Shown: positions 52,141-64,000 of the stretch, piece after piece | Layout: each line of letters opens with the position of its first letter | How positions within the stretch are numbered: position 1 is the stretch's first letter | From: Vigna angularis | Taxonomy: Eukaryota; Streptophyta; Magnoliopsida; Fabales; Fabaceae | Assembly: GCF_016808095.1 (NCBI RefSeq) | Contig: NC_068975.1 | Coordinates: 36,788,001 to 36,852,000 of the forward strand | Length of the DNA: 64,000 nt | Direction of reading: 5' to 3' | Program-made: the position numbers and the translations under genes | Notes under the pieces: generated by a model | Seen by the model: the letters and a program-made list of their open reading frames with translations, nothing else | Told to the model about the DNA's origin: nothing | The model's database searches: none

Positions 52141-53946
52141 ACTTATACAGAATGTATAAGTAGGACCGATCATTGGAGTTACTGAACACAAATTACAAAC
52201 TAAGTCCAATTATAATACTGAGGGCTTAACTAGACTGAATACTTTTATCTAGGTTGACTTATGATTAGAAATAGAAAATTATACTTAGACCGAGCGTTGT
52301 ATTCAATTATACACAATATAAGACCAATCGGTCATTAACTGAAAAACTCTACAGAAGTAGAATTCAATTAATACCGAACACAATGAAAAGACCGAACGGT
52401 CACGAATGACTCTCGGCTACAAGTATTAATTCTGCAGAATATTGCAGAATTATGATCAAACCTTATTCTTACCCATTCACACCATTTAACAACATCAACA
52501 CATTCAGATCAACATGTAGAAAACTTCAACATTTCCAATATCAACCAAACATCCCAACATACCACCGTTTAAAACATGCAACCATACTGACATGCAACAA
52601 TCCATACACAGAAGAATCATAATTAAATCACAAACTTTCCTTACCCAGAATTCGTTTCCCAAAACCAAAACTTTTTAGAATACCTATAACCCACTGGTCA
52701 AGAAAGAATAATCAACCAACATACCAAAACATGATCAAAATTTGTGAAGAGGAAACAGATGAACACATGCAACCAGAAATTTGACTTGCATGTGCCCGAA
52801 AACAAGTTTCTTAGGAAGAGAATGGACTTTACCGGCTCCAATCTTGAATTTGATCGGTGAAGATGGAAGATTTTGACACTCTGATTACTCAACACTATAT
52901 GATTGATGATCAGAAGAAGAAGAAAGTGAGAATTTGTAAAGAGAATGAGGAGAAAATATCTTCAGGAAATTTAGAGAGAAGATGTGCATGTAGAAAGTGG
53001 CTTAAAGTTTTGAAAAATTTACTTATATACTACCATAAAAAACCGGGTCACTCAGTTACACACACTTGTCTTCCACTTTCTGAATTTCTAAATCCTTACA
53101 CCTATACATGGCTTCCACTCTCTGTTGAATTTAATGGTCCTGACAATAAACCTTCAAACACCATAGCAAACAGTTTTTGTAGGTCTTCAAGGTTGAGGTA
53201 TTTAATGGGCTTCTTGTAGATTCTGTTAGATTATTTCTTGCTCCACCTCTATAACTACTCATTGCACCCCACATTAATAGAAAAGAATTTAGCTATTCCT
53301 TTTTATCACCACTGTTGTCACTACCTCTCCTACCACCTCAGCTTGCATCGTCGATATTAGAATAGAGGAAGAACAACGATAGAAACAAGAAAAAATAATA
53401 ACAAAAAGAAAGAAAAAACTCATTTTTTTAATGTATTTTATATATTTTGAAAGTTATTTGTGAAACGCATTTCATGCAAAGTGTTCTCGAAAACTTATTT
53501 TGAAAGATATATACGTTTTGAAAAAATTATTTTAAAAAATTCAAAAACTTGCTCTGAAAACTTTTCAAACCATATACTTCAAAATAAAATTTTAGCTTGT
53601 GCAAAATATCACTAAACTGGTTTAATCATATTAAAAAAAATTATCAAATTTAAGAAAAATTGAAAAAAAATTGAATTAGTTATATAAAAGTTTTAAAAAA
53701 TGAATTGAGACTCTAACTATGTATCTAATTTTTATTTAGGATTATGATATATTAATAATTTTTTTTAACAATACATGTCACTTTTTTATTAATGCATATA
53801 TTTAAAATGGATTAATCACTAACTAATTACCACATAGACAATTTTGAAAAAATAAAATTATCAAAAGAATTGTTAAAAAGAGTTTTTTCTTTTATTTAAT
53901 CAATCTATATGATAAATAGAAGGATTAGGAAAAAGTGATGAAACCT

Positions 53947-53971
53947 ATATATATATATATATATATATATA
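53947..53971. repeat. (TA)n microsatellite
   Basis: Perfect TA run of about 25 bp. Confidence 0.9.
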
Positions 53972-55039
53972 ACAAGTTCCGAGAAAGAGCATGTTTGTAA
54001 AATTTAAAAAATAAAATATAATAGTTTATGCAGTTACAAATAAGTGCTTTTTAAAACGTAAAAAGTTAAGCAAAAGGAGATCTACTGGATTAGACCTTAA
54101 AATGAAAACATTTGATTGGTTTGAAAAGAAAAGGTGTGAAAGGAGGAACAGTGGGTCCAAACGGTTTCTCGCTTTCCCATTAAGAAACCGAAGCCAACGG
54201 TCATCAAACACATTAATCTTAAATTTCCTAAGATTTTGGTCTTTGGAAATTCCTAAATGACAACTCTGTCCTTTTCTTTGAGACCAAGCCACCTCAGTGG
54301 ATGGTATGATATGATGTCCACACCATTGTTCCATTTAGGGTTTCTCTCTTTCTTTTTGGTCACTAATCACTTTTGTTTATGGCAAAAGCAACTAAGAGGT
54401 TGAGTATGGTGAAAACTCTACATGAGGAACCCTCCACTCAACTCAACAAAAACTATTATAATATGTATTACTCTCTAAGTCTTATTCCCATCACTAGAAA
54501 TTAAATTTTAAATGTAATAAATTTATCCTGTTAACATCATGCCACTTCACAACCAATGCTCACTCATAAAAAAAAGTATTTGCATGTACATAAATAATAC
54601 ATTTAATAACATATATGTTTGTTGGTTAATTTTATTTAAAATCTTCATTTATATTTTAGTTAAACTAATTAATCATTTTCAAAATGTGTTTATTTTATAA
54701 AATAATAAAAGATTCATTTTATTATTATTATGTTATTCATGGAAAATTATTTAAGGATAATTGTCTAATTATAAATTTAAATAAATTATTTAATTATACG
54801 TGTTGTATTATGTTTCACTTACTTAATATACATAAAAATTATATTTACAACATTACTAATGTTCCAGACCTAAAATTTGTTAAATTGACCTTAAAGTCAA
54901 TTACTATCTTAAAGTCAATTGCTGAAAAGTTGAAAGTGATCAAATTATTACTTTTTAGTTTTTAATTGACTTCTTCCAATTCATTAGGAAAATCTCACGT
55001 TACTCTAGATTTAAAATAAAAATAAATTATAATTATTTT

Positions 55040-55042
<3 letters not shown>

Positions 55043-55081
<39 letters not shown>
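55043..55081. repeat. (TA)n microsatellite
   Basis: Perfect TA run of about 38 bp in the spacer upstream of the PUF gene. Confidence 0.9.
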
Positions 55082-55084
<3 letters not shown>

Positions 55085-58063
55085 TTAAAAAATAAAATCG
55101 CATAAATTTCAAAATAAACATGACTGTAATTTTAAAAAAGTAAAAAGAAAAATTGTATTATCCACTTTTCTGTTCCACAAAACTTGACAAGAAGGGTGAA
55201 AATTGACCAAATAAATATGTATAATTAAGTGCCTTGGGATTATAAAATATAAATGATAAGGGTGTTTATTATGTATAAACTATTTCAGATTAAAATTAAA
55301 GAAGTTATAACTTATTTCGTTCAATACTTGTTATTTTGTTCAATCCAGTGAGATAGACAATTGATGAAGATAAAATTAAATAGTACTACATTTTAAAAAA
55401 GGATAAAATATTTTTTATATTTCCATTCACTAAACTCTGAATTTAAAACTTTTAGATGTTATATCAAATTAAAAACTACAAAGTTAATATGGTATTGTTG
55501 GAGTAAAATTGAGTTTAAAGTTCTACAGTAAAATGTCAAATTCAAGTCTATTAAAAATAATTTGTTAGACTTCAGTAGGTACTGACTGAGAATAATGAAA
55601 AAAAAAATACTATTAAACTTTATCAATAGTTTTCAGAAAACTTATTCTTAAGATTTTGTAAATCTGTTATATATATAATAACTATATTATGTTTATATTT
55701 ATTACATTACTATTGGTATTGTTTTCAGTAATATCCAGGATAAGTTTTATAATAATTTTATTTATTTACATGTAAACATATAAGATAATAAGTTTCTCTT
55801 CAATAACAAAATATTTCACATATTAGAAATTTAGATCAGTTCATGAATGATTTATTTAATCACAAAAAAAATAATAATAAATAATTTACTATAAACTATC
55901 ATATAAATAATACTTTTAAATTCAATGGATATATAATTTTCGATAGAAAAATGTTAAAAAAATATGTAACAAGTATTCGTAAAAAGTTATTTACGAAGAC
56001 TACTGTTTTATAATTTTTTTATTATAAAATATATAACATATATGTTTTAAATTTGAATGACACATTAAACACTCAATTAAATACATTGAGAATGATAATG
56101 ATAGCAGACATTAATAAATAAGTTTACTAAATAAAATATTTATGAATATTATTTTTATTTAGTTTATTATTATTTTTTATCTTTGTCATATGTGTTTCTA
56201 TTCATAGTTGTGTTGTTTACTTTAATCGACAATGTTATCACTGTTACTGTTGGAGTTTCAGTTTCGATTAACAATCACACAATTTTGATCATTTCGGTCA
56301 GGTAACCATAGTATTGTTAACAACACCTTCATCGAAGCTTTTATGTTATCATCTCTCTCAATTAGCAATCGTTTTTTTTTTCTTTCAGGTTTGTCATGCA
56401 TGGTTGGTTTGTCATGCATGGTTGCATGTACCATATTCTCTCACAACTATTTAGAACGTTGATGTCACTCTTATTTCCTTTTCAAGTGCCTTGATTGAAA
56501 TCTTAAATTTTTAAGATTTGTCTCTCTTGTTCATTAATAAATTATTTCGCTACTATCTCTTATGACCTCCTGTCACCATTACATTTGAGTCATTCATATA
56601 TATTTTTTCTTTTTGCGGTAAAAATTGTTAATTTATTTATAGTCATGGTGACTCATCAACAATAATTTCTTTATCAACTGGATGTTAACCATGCATTTCT
56701 TAACGACGATTTATAATAAGAGATTTATATGAAGTAATGTCTCAGCTTTGTTGCTCAAAAAAGTCTTATTGGTTGATATTTTGTCTTATATATGATCTTT
56801 ATAAATTATTAATAATTTGATGTCACGTAGAAATAAATATTTTTACTAAGTTTTTATGAATTATATCAATAACAAGCTTGATATAATATGTATGCTTAAA
56901 AGTATTATTTTTATCTTTAGTTAATTTATTATTATCTTTTATTTATATTTTGAACTCACTACATGTTTATATTTAACAAGATTCATTTTTAATTTTATAT
57001 TATATTCAATAGAAAGTATTAAGGTCAAAACGTAGGGTTTAAAAGTATTAAAAAAAAGCTGAAATTAGTACCACTCAAGACATTAAAATATGTTTATATT
57101 TTTGTTTTTGTATTCAGAGTTCTGAAAAAAAAAAGATATCAGGAGACTGTTATAAATTTGAACTGTTTACTTCTCAATGTATTTTTCAAAATAAAAATGT
57201 GTGATCATTAAACATGTTGGATATCTTTCTTATTTTTTTGAAAATTTTGAAAATAATTTTGAAATGTTAAAAAATATTATATATATATATATATAATATT
57301 ACATAAAATAGGAATATATAGATAACTATATACTCTTACGTGGAGTATGATAGGATATAAAAAGAAAAAAAAATATGTAGAAAGGGTAACATAGACATTT
57401 TTAAAAACAAACCATTCTTAATTGTACAAAGGAATTTCGAGGATTGTTCTGTTCCAATCCTTGCAGTTTTGGGTAAGCAGAGCAACAGAAAACTCTTAAT
57501 TTTTTCATTTTCGTTAGCAACAATGAATATAGCTTCACGCGCGGCACCAGGGTTCAAACTCCACGGTAAAGACTTCACAAGCAATATTTAATTGGGACCC
57601 ACTTTCTTACAAGAGAGTGTATGTCACGCTTCAAAAAAACACATCAGAGCATATTATATTTATATTAATAGTATTTATTTAATAAGAATAAAAAATAAAA
57701 GGGTAAATGGGAAAAAGAATTGCAGAGCAGAGTGTTTGTTTGTTCTTGATGTGTGTGCTGGGTGATAGTATATAACAGGAGAGAGAAAGAAAAAATGAAA
57801 GGGGAAATAGAAAGTGTAGAACAGTGACTCTTCTTGTTCTGCAAGTTTTAATGGTGTGTGAGAGAGTGGGCACAGTACGCCCTCAGTAACCGCATGAGAA
57901 TGTTTAATCTTTGCATGCTTCACCAACTCCTCACAGATAAAGCCTAATCACCCAGATGTGATATTTTTTCTTTCTTTTGTTTTCAAATGCAAATGCGATT
58001 GTGAATCCCATCATATACACGCCACCTTTGATTATTCTGCCTTACCCTAAGGAGCTCGTATTA

Positions 58064-58120
58064 ATGGCGTCTTTTTCTTTTTTGGTGCTGTTCTTGTGTG
58101 GTTCTGGATCCTCTGAGTGA
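58064..58120 (+). promoter_or_regulatory. Upstream ORF in the PUF leader
   Basis: An 18-codon frame (MASFSFLVLFLCGSGSSE, stop TGA) ends 40 bp before the main ATG and is not in frame with it. If it is in the transcript it could lower main-frame translation. Transcript start unknown. Confidence 0.4.
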
Positions 58121-58160
58121 ACCACTTTGTTGTTTTTTTTTTGTTTTTTCTTTTGGCGAG

Positions 58161-61100
58161 ATGGCGAGAGAGACCATAGAAAAAGTAAGAGGAGATGGGG
58201 AACTGGAGGATGAGTTAGAAATGCTGCTGGGTGAGATCCCTCACGCCACTTCGCACAATCTTCATCATCATCGTCATCACAATCGGCATAGACATGGTGT
58301 TGATGTCGATTGCGATTGCGTTTTTGGTACGAAACAGACACAATATGGTAATGGTAACTGTAACCGTCACGATTATGGTAACAGTGTGTATTATGACGAT
58401 GGCTTCAAATCCCCCATGAGTGGGTTCTCTCTACAATCTGATGATTCTTCTTCCAGTTTGTTCTCAATGTCTCCTCCTCCTTTGGAGGACCTCAAATCCA
58501 GGGTGGCTTCTAGAAGTTCCTATTATCCCAACAACCATCACGACAACCTCTACCTCAATTCTATGATCCCTGATTGCACTGTGAGGCTCAATGAGACCGA
58601 GAGGTTGGTTCATGAACTAAGTCTCTGCTCTAATTTCAGTAAAATGTGCATTGCTGATAATACACACCAGAATCCTAATTTTGTTAATAATCTTCCCAAC
58701 ACGTGTGGTGGTGGTGGGGACTGTGATAATTTTGGAATAAGGTTTAGTGATTCTGTGGGGTTTCAATCCCCTGTAACCAGGGCAAGGAGTTCTGTAGCTG
58801 GTGTTGCTTCAGCATTGTCAGGATTGACTCAGGATGATAAAATGAGTAATCTATTTGGATCATTGCAGTCTTGTCCTAGGTTGCATGAGCACGAAATGCT
58901 CTCTCAATTAAATGGATTCAGTGGTGGCTCGATGGATTCTCGTAGGCGTGGAAGGCCGCTGATGAGTAACTACTTTGAAATTGAAAGTGTGGTGCCGGGG
59001 ATTTCAGGTTCCTTGAGCCAAAATCCAACTATTGATGCTGCTTCACTTTATGCACAGAAATATGGAATTAACTTATTGGAAGAAAGGAGTGTGTCAAGAC
59101 CGCCCAACAATTCCGTTTGTCCTAACGTTAAGCCTTGTATGAGTGTTCATGAGTTGCTACAGTATGGCCTTTCTCAGCCTAATGCAAAAGTTGTGCCACT
59201 TTTGAAATCTAGAATTCCCCGAGGAAATCTTGATGCTATTAGAAGTGAGGGGAGTTTCATTATACAGGGGGAAGGTTTAAATTATGTTGCTAGTAGGGTT
59301 TCGGATCATTCAAGGTGTCAGCGTGCTGTGCTCGAAAGTGGCTTTGCTAAGCAGCTACACCCGTCAGAGCTAGACATCCGACACCAGATTGTAGGATATG
59401 AAAATCCTAGGAGTCCCAGGAATGGGTGCACACTCCCTGTGCTACCTAAGTATAACTCCCTTGCAGAAGCTCGAGGGTCATTATATTTAATAGCCAAAGA
59501 TCAACATGGCTGTAGATTCCTTCAAAGAGTGTTTGATGAGGGTACACCGGAAGATGTTCAAATGATATTTAGTGAGATAATTGATCATGTAGTGGAACTT
59601 ATGATGAATCCTTTTGGAAATTACCTTATGCAAAAGTTGTTGGATCAATGTGATGAAGAACAGAGGATGCAGATCATACTTGCGGTTACACAGGAGACAG
59701 GGCAGCTTGTCAGAATCTCTTTAAACACTCACGGGTACTTATGCAACTTATGATAGCATTGAAATGATATATTGACTATCTGATACTGAATTTGACTTTA
59801 CCTTTTATCTTTTTCCAGCACTCGTGTGGTGCAGAAGCTGATTGAGACTCTCAAAACTAGGCAGCAAATTTCATTAGTTGTATCGGCTTTGCAACCAGGA
59901 TTCTTGGTCCTCATCAAAGATCTTAATGGAAATCATGTGGTTCAACACTGTTTACAATGCCTAAGCAATGAAGATAACAAAGTATGACTTTTACTTTTTT
60001 CTTTAATTGTCTATTGAGTTGGATTTGGATTTATCCTACATTTGATAGTTATGGGTTAACAGAAACTGATATGCGTAAATCACTTGTTACTATGTTTTCT
60101 TTGAGCTTTTGGATCAATCCATGATAACTGTACATCTTGTGTGAAAAAGCACTTTGGTTGTCTGCCAATTTCATTTCGTTCTCAAAAGTTTATATAGCTT
60201 ATTCCCGGACTTGCAATAGTGTATAATGATGTTCTATTAATTGAAATTTCAATTTTATTGCATCCTTATGCTTAAATTTGTATGCATGATAAATAAAATT
60301 TGAGCAGGCTTTTTTCTTTTTGTTATATTAGTGACCTTCTTAGTCCTTTTTGAAAGGAGAGGGATCCCAGGAAGCATTATGGTTGCGTGCTGTTCTGCAT
60401 GATAGATAAATGGAACAACCTGGCCAAATTGTTCAAACTATCTTGTGTTAACCTGATCAGGAACTTGTTTTTATTATTCCTACGTATGTAAGTTATTTAG
60501 TGAAAAATTGTGTACTCATCTTTCTGATATGGTCCGCTATGTAGAATGATTATGTTTTTAACAGGACTATGACTTTACAAGCTACTAGTAATACCAAGTT
60601 CAGTATCTCAGATGGCTAGTTTTGATACTTGATATTAAGAATATACATCATGGTATCAAAGCATTTGAAACTATTTTTTATGATCATGTACTTGACACTC
60701 TCCTCTTACACACAAAAGAGACTAAGACAATTTTAAATAATTCATTGTACATTACCATGCCTGTTTGTATTTTTCTTTTCTTTCCAGAAATACAAATGTA
60801 GTGACGTAATTGCTCTTTCCGTGCTTTTGCTCTTCATTGTTTTTTAACATACTGTTCTATTTTTCAGAGATAGAAATTTTAATCGCTCTTAACGCTGGAA
60901 ATCCAATGTAGCAGTAGGTTATAGAATCTTGTTAGAATTTAGGTTTATATTTACATACCTGAGACTATCAAAAGCTTATTTAAAATAATGGTTGCATGAA
61001 AATGCTAATAAATACTAACGGTTTACCATCTGAAACATAGTTCGTTATGGGCTAAAAAAAACTTCAAGATTTAATCCAAATGCACTCGTCTGTTGGTCTA

Positions 61101-62742
61101 TACAGTGGAAAACGGCTTATGAACTGTGGTGGATGTTGATTATGCCGTGGAGCATATTGTAAGTGTAAGGCTACGTATATTTGTGCAATGAAAATGTTGC
61201 GCCAACTAAGTAACAAATATCTGCTAATTGATTCAGGCAGATCACACTGTCACAAATGTAATTTCTTCAACATATGGATGTACGATGAAATTGCTGAAAA
61301 TGTATGCAAATATAAATATTTTGTTGCGGAAGAGTTACAGTTTCCATTCTTTGCATTGGTCAGTTCATATTTGTTGCTGCTGCCAAGTATTGTGTTGACA
61401 TTGCCACTCATCAACATGGGTGTTGTGTTCTACAAAGATGCATCGGTCATTCTCGTGGGGAGCTTAGAGAACATCTGGTTGCAGAAATATCTACTAATGC
61501 ACTTCTGCTGGCTCAAAATCAATATGGGTAATTATTTGAAGCGTATTACTTAAAGTATTAAGCATATTAAATATTGCATTGCATGGATATTTTTTCCATT
61601 AAGCCTGTCTACCTCCTTGCCTACAGACATTTTTTTTCCTGGGACAAAGAGTCTTAGCTGTAGCAAATTGTCTCTAGTGATTGGTAAATAAATTCTTTGC
61701 CTATGGACAGACTTTGTGGAAAGGTGGGTAGTCATGGAACATTATTTTGTTTACACCTTTTGCACATGAACATTCCATGTCTATATTGGAGATGGTGCAA
61801 CTATGGAAGAGAGAATGTCAAATAATTTGACCAAGGGGGTAATTTTTTTTTAACAAATATTATATTTAGAATTGAAATAGAAATCCAGCTATGATAATGT
61901 TTTTTTCTTTTTTAATTAAGCCATTTGTGAGACTCCTTAAACCAGATGGCACACTACAATCCAGGGTGTTTTTCTCTGTTTGTTCCTGTACGTTTTCTTT
62001 TCCGTGTTTTTCTGCTTTTTTTCTGTGCTTGGGTCGGGCAATTAACCAATACATTTTTAACGGAGGGTTTATCTACAGGCAGGTATTTGGTCATATTTAG
62101 AAATAATATGGCATTTTGAAACAGATAAATTTTTGTTTACCTCATGATTCTCCAGTGTATGATCTATTCATTCTTTTTGTCTTCCTCAGAAACTATGTTG
62201 TTCAATTTATCCTGGACTTGAGGATTCCTTCAGCGACTACAACTTTAAGTTTGCTATTTGAAGGTAAATATGCGCACCTGTCAATGCAGAAGTTCAGCAG
62301 CCATGTCGTTGAGAAATGTCTTGCTGTATTCAATGATGAGAACCGATCAAGAGTCATTCATGAACTACTCTGTGCTCCTCACTTCGAACGGTTGCTTCAA
62401 GATCCACATGCAAATTATGTTGTTCAATCAGCTTTGCGACATTCTGAGGTTTGTAACATGACTGCTTTATATTCCATTCTCTTCTATTGCTGCGTCCTAT
62501 ATCCTTAAGTGCATGAAATTTCCACAGTCGTGTCTTAAGCTTTTTGGGGTTTTTGTCAACGAACATTTGTATTCCTTTTTCATATATTTGCTCGGTATTT
62601 CTTTTCTCACATTTTCCCTTTACTTCTAAACTAGGGCCATGTGCATAATTCACTAGTTGAAGCAATTGAGACCCACAAAGCAATTTCACGGAATAGCCCA
62701 TATTCCAAGAAGATTTTCTCGCAGAAGCTTTTGAAGAAATGA
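58161..62742 (+). CDS. Pumilio/PUF RNA-binding protein (APUM11/12-like)
   Basis: Post-transcriptional regulator that binds mRNA 3' UTRs, 755 residues. Five exons: 58161-59734, 59819-59981, 61364-61527, 62190-62448, 62635-62742; phases 2-0-2-0 close. The start is the first in-frame ATG (MARETIEKVRGDGEL); the frame upstream opens only with GTG. Residues 1-425 are low complexity, with a His/Arg-rich patch (HNLHHHRHHNRHRHG) and Ser/Asn-rich stretches. Eight PUF repeats fill about 427-755. Their base-reading sites are CRFLQ, NYLMQ, TRVVQ, NHVVQ, CCVLQ, NYVVQ, SHVVE and NYVVQ. By the known PUF code these read 3' to 5' as A,U,A,U,A,U,G,U, i.e. UGUAUAUA. A closing helix (KKIFSQKLLKK) ends the protein. 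Nearest remembered relatives are APUM7-12. Confidence 0.95.
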
Positions 62743-64000
62743 TTCATATTTCTCCCCTTAGTAAGCACTGTTGTTGTTCTACTATAAAAATCATTTTGGA
62801 GTTTGCCACTGAACAAATGCATTTCATGGTTATTTAACTGTAAGTCGGGATGCTAATAACCATACAAAGGAGTCAGTCTGTTTAGAAAAACTTATCCTTC
62901 TGCTCAGATAATATGTGAAAAAATGGAGAAAAAGAACAGACAATTTTGCTCCCGTCTAAATTTTAGACTTTTGAATGTACAATGTTGTCTTGTGTCTGTA
63001 CTTTTTGGATATTATTATCATCCTGTTAATTATGGTATTCTCACTGGCTGATAATGTACAGTGTATATATAGTATTAGGATGTTCGTTGTTACTGTAAAA
63101 TACTATGAAGAATCTCTCAGAATAACTTCCCTTGTCTTGTGGGCAAGGGAATGAACTATGGCTGTGGTCTAGTTGTATTTACAATTATTATATTATTATA
63201 TTATAAATTCCCTGTTCTTAATTTTAGAACCTCATTTGCTGTTAGAGAGCCGATATTTTTATATTAGAAAAAGTAGATATCATCTACTTAAAAGTTCAAT
63301 AAATTAATATTTTAGTTGTATATATATATATATATATATATATTCTTTAATTTAAAATACTAATATATATTATAATATTATTACAATTGAATGTTTTTAT
63401 TTTAAGGAGTATAAAAGTGTTTCTTTTTTGTTATACACTAGGCAAGGATAACATGCCGAGACATCATTAAATAAAAGTATAGAACAAATATTTTAACCTT
63501 TAGTCTGAATGACCATATGCATTTCTATTGAAGTGAGTAATAATGAAATGAGGGAGAAAACTTTTACAACAAAATCTATTTAAGGAGTAAGTTATGAGTT
63601 AATTATATATAATTAATCATATACTATATTCAATCCAAAATTTTAAAATAATGAGTTCGTAGGACTTTCTTTTATATATATTTAATCACATTCATCGTCA
63701 TTTATCGTGGGATTCTTACTTCTAAACTTGAATTTCTCATTTCGTACAGAGATGTCAGATAGCGTTTAGTACTTCATATGGAAAATGAAAATATAACAAG
63801 TCTTAGAATTATAAATTATTCCCGCGTAACCTAATAATTTTCAAGTTAAAATCTTTAAATATTAATTTTTTATTCATTTGAATCAACTTGGAAAGACTGA
63901 TCGAATGAATTTGAAGATAAATATTTTTATTGTTTATTTTATTTGATTTAGATATAAGTGAGAATGAATTTAAAAATAATTTTTTATTTTTATGAATGAC
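62743..64000. other. PUF 3' UTR and AT-rich flank
   Basis: About 62743-63220 is probably the 3' UTR. Beyond it is AT-rich sequence with a TA run at 63319-63342. No further gene. Confidence 0.5.

Larger units (their letters stand above)
50277..53145 (-). mobile_element. Probable solo LTR rich in ACCGAAC words
   Basis: On the minus strand it opens TGTCAGGACCATTAAATTC and ends TTTGGGATGTTACA. It is flanked by the identical 5-mers ATAAA (50272-50276 and 53146-53150). A TATA-like TATATAAG lies about 120 bp inside its start. The central part, 50945-52400 on the plus strand, is full of ACCGAAC/ACCGAACGGTC and GAACGAGCGCTAGT words. No retrotransposon protein is found inside, which suggests a solo LTR. 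Orientation and the short AT-rich target duplication are open to doubt. It is interrupted by the hAT MITE at 50314-50809. Confidence 0.55.
53151..58063. other. Long AT-rich intergenic region upstream of the PUF gene
   Basis: No gene recognised. It holds TA microsatellites at 53947-53971, 55043-55081 and 57278-57296, and otherwise low-complexity AT-rich sequence. The last few hundred bases (about 57600-58063) are the PUF promoter and leader, with GA-rich and CT-rich stretches. Confidence 0.5.

Noticed and set aside
61188..61553. 121-codon plus-strand frame at PUF exon 3
   Set aside because: The PUF repeat is in another frame (FIFVAAAKYCVDIATHQHG); this frame is a shadow plus intron.
1..64000. 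CRISPR arrays, bacterial operons, tRNA or rRNA genes
   Set aside because: None seen. Direct repeats here are transposon or microsatellite type, and the genes have spliceosomal introns.

Overview
The window is plant nuclear DNA. It is AT-rich, its genes carry many GT-AG introns, plastid and mitochondrial outer-membrane proteins are encoded, and the intergenic space holds LTR, TRIM, hAT and fold-back elements. Repeat style (tRNA-iMet-primed TRIM repeats, a gypsy-type end, an LTR rich in ACCGAAC words) and protein similarity suggest a legume, probably of the bean/cowpea group. That placement is inference. Exon coordinates below come from reading splice sites and frame continuity by eye.

Layout. 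Minus strand: OM64-type outer-membrane protein (1-3608, 3' end outside the window); clade-F-like PP2C phosphatase (5035-7648); a calmodulin-binding transcription activator of the CAMTA1/2/3 type (15078-25916). Plus strand, divergent from CAMTA: a short plastid copper-binding HMA gene resembling the N-terminus of PAA1 or the chaperone PCH1 (27556-28354), then the tetrapyrrole regulator FLU (recognised exons 30543-32571). Minus strand again: a KUP7-like potassium transporter (38160-43315) and a CD2BP2-like OCRE-domain spliceosomal protein (45629-49520). Plus strand at the right: a Pumilio/PUF RNA-binding protein (58161-62742).

From memory, Arabidopsis At5g09390 (CD2BP2-like), At5g09400 (KUP7), At5g09410 (CAMTA1) and At5g09420 (OM64) are neighbours, so the minus-strand genes look like a conserved ancestral block. 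The PP2C, HMA and FLU genes interrupt it. The genes do not form a pathway; they are independent housekeeping and signalling genes.

The most unusual region is 27.5-34.4 kb. A PAA1-like first part, lacking the ATPase body, sits just upstream of FLU exons whose first coding exon I cannot find. The splice phases match, so a copper-domain/FLU chimera of 409 residues would read open throughout. Two tandem TRIM arrays in opposite orientation flank FLU. Other notable items are a fold-back element with long GC-rich arms (9459-10363), a hAT MITE with 8-bp target duplications inside a probable solo LTR (50277-53145), and a PUF domain whose base-reading residues predict UGUAUAUA.
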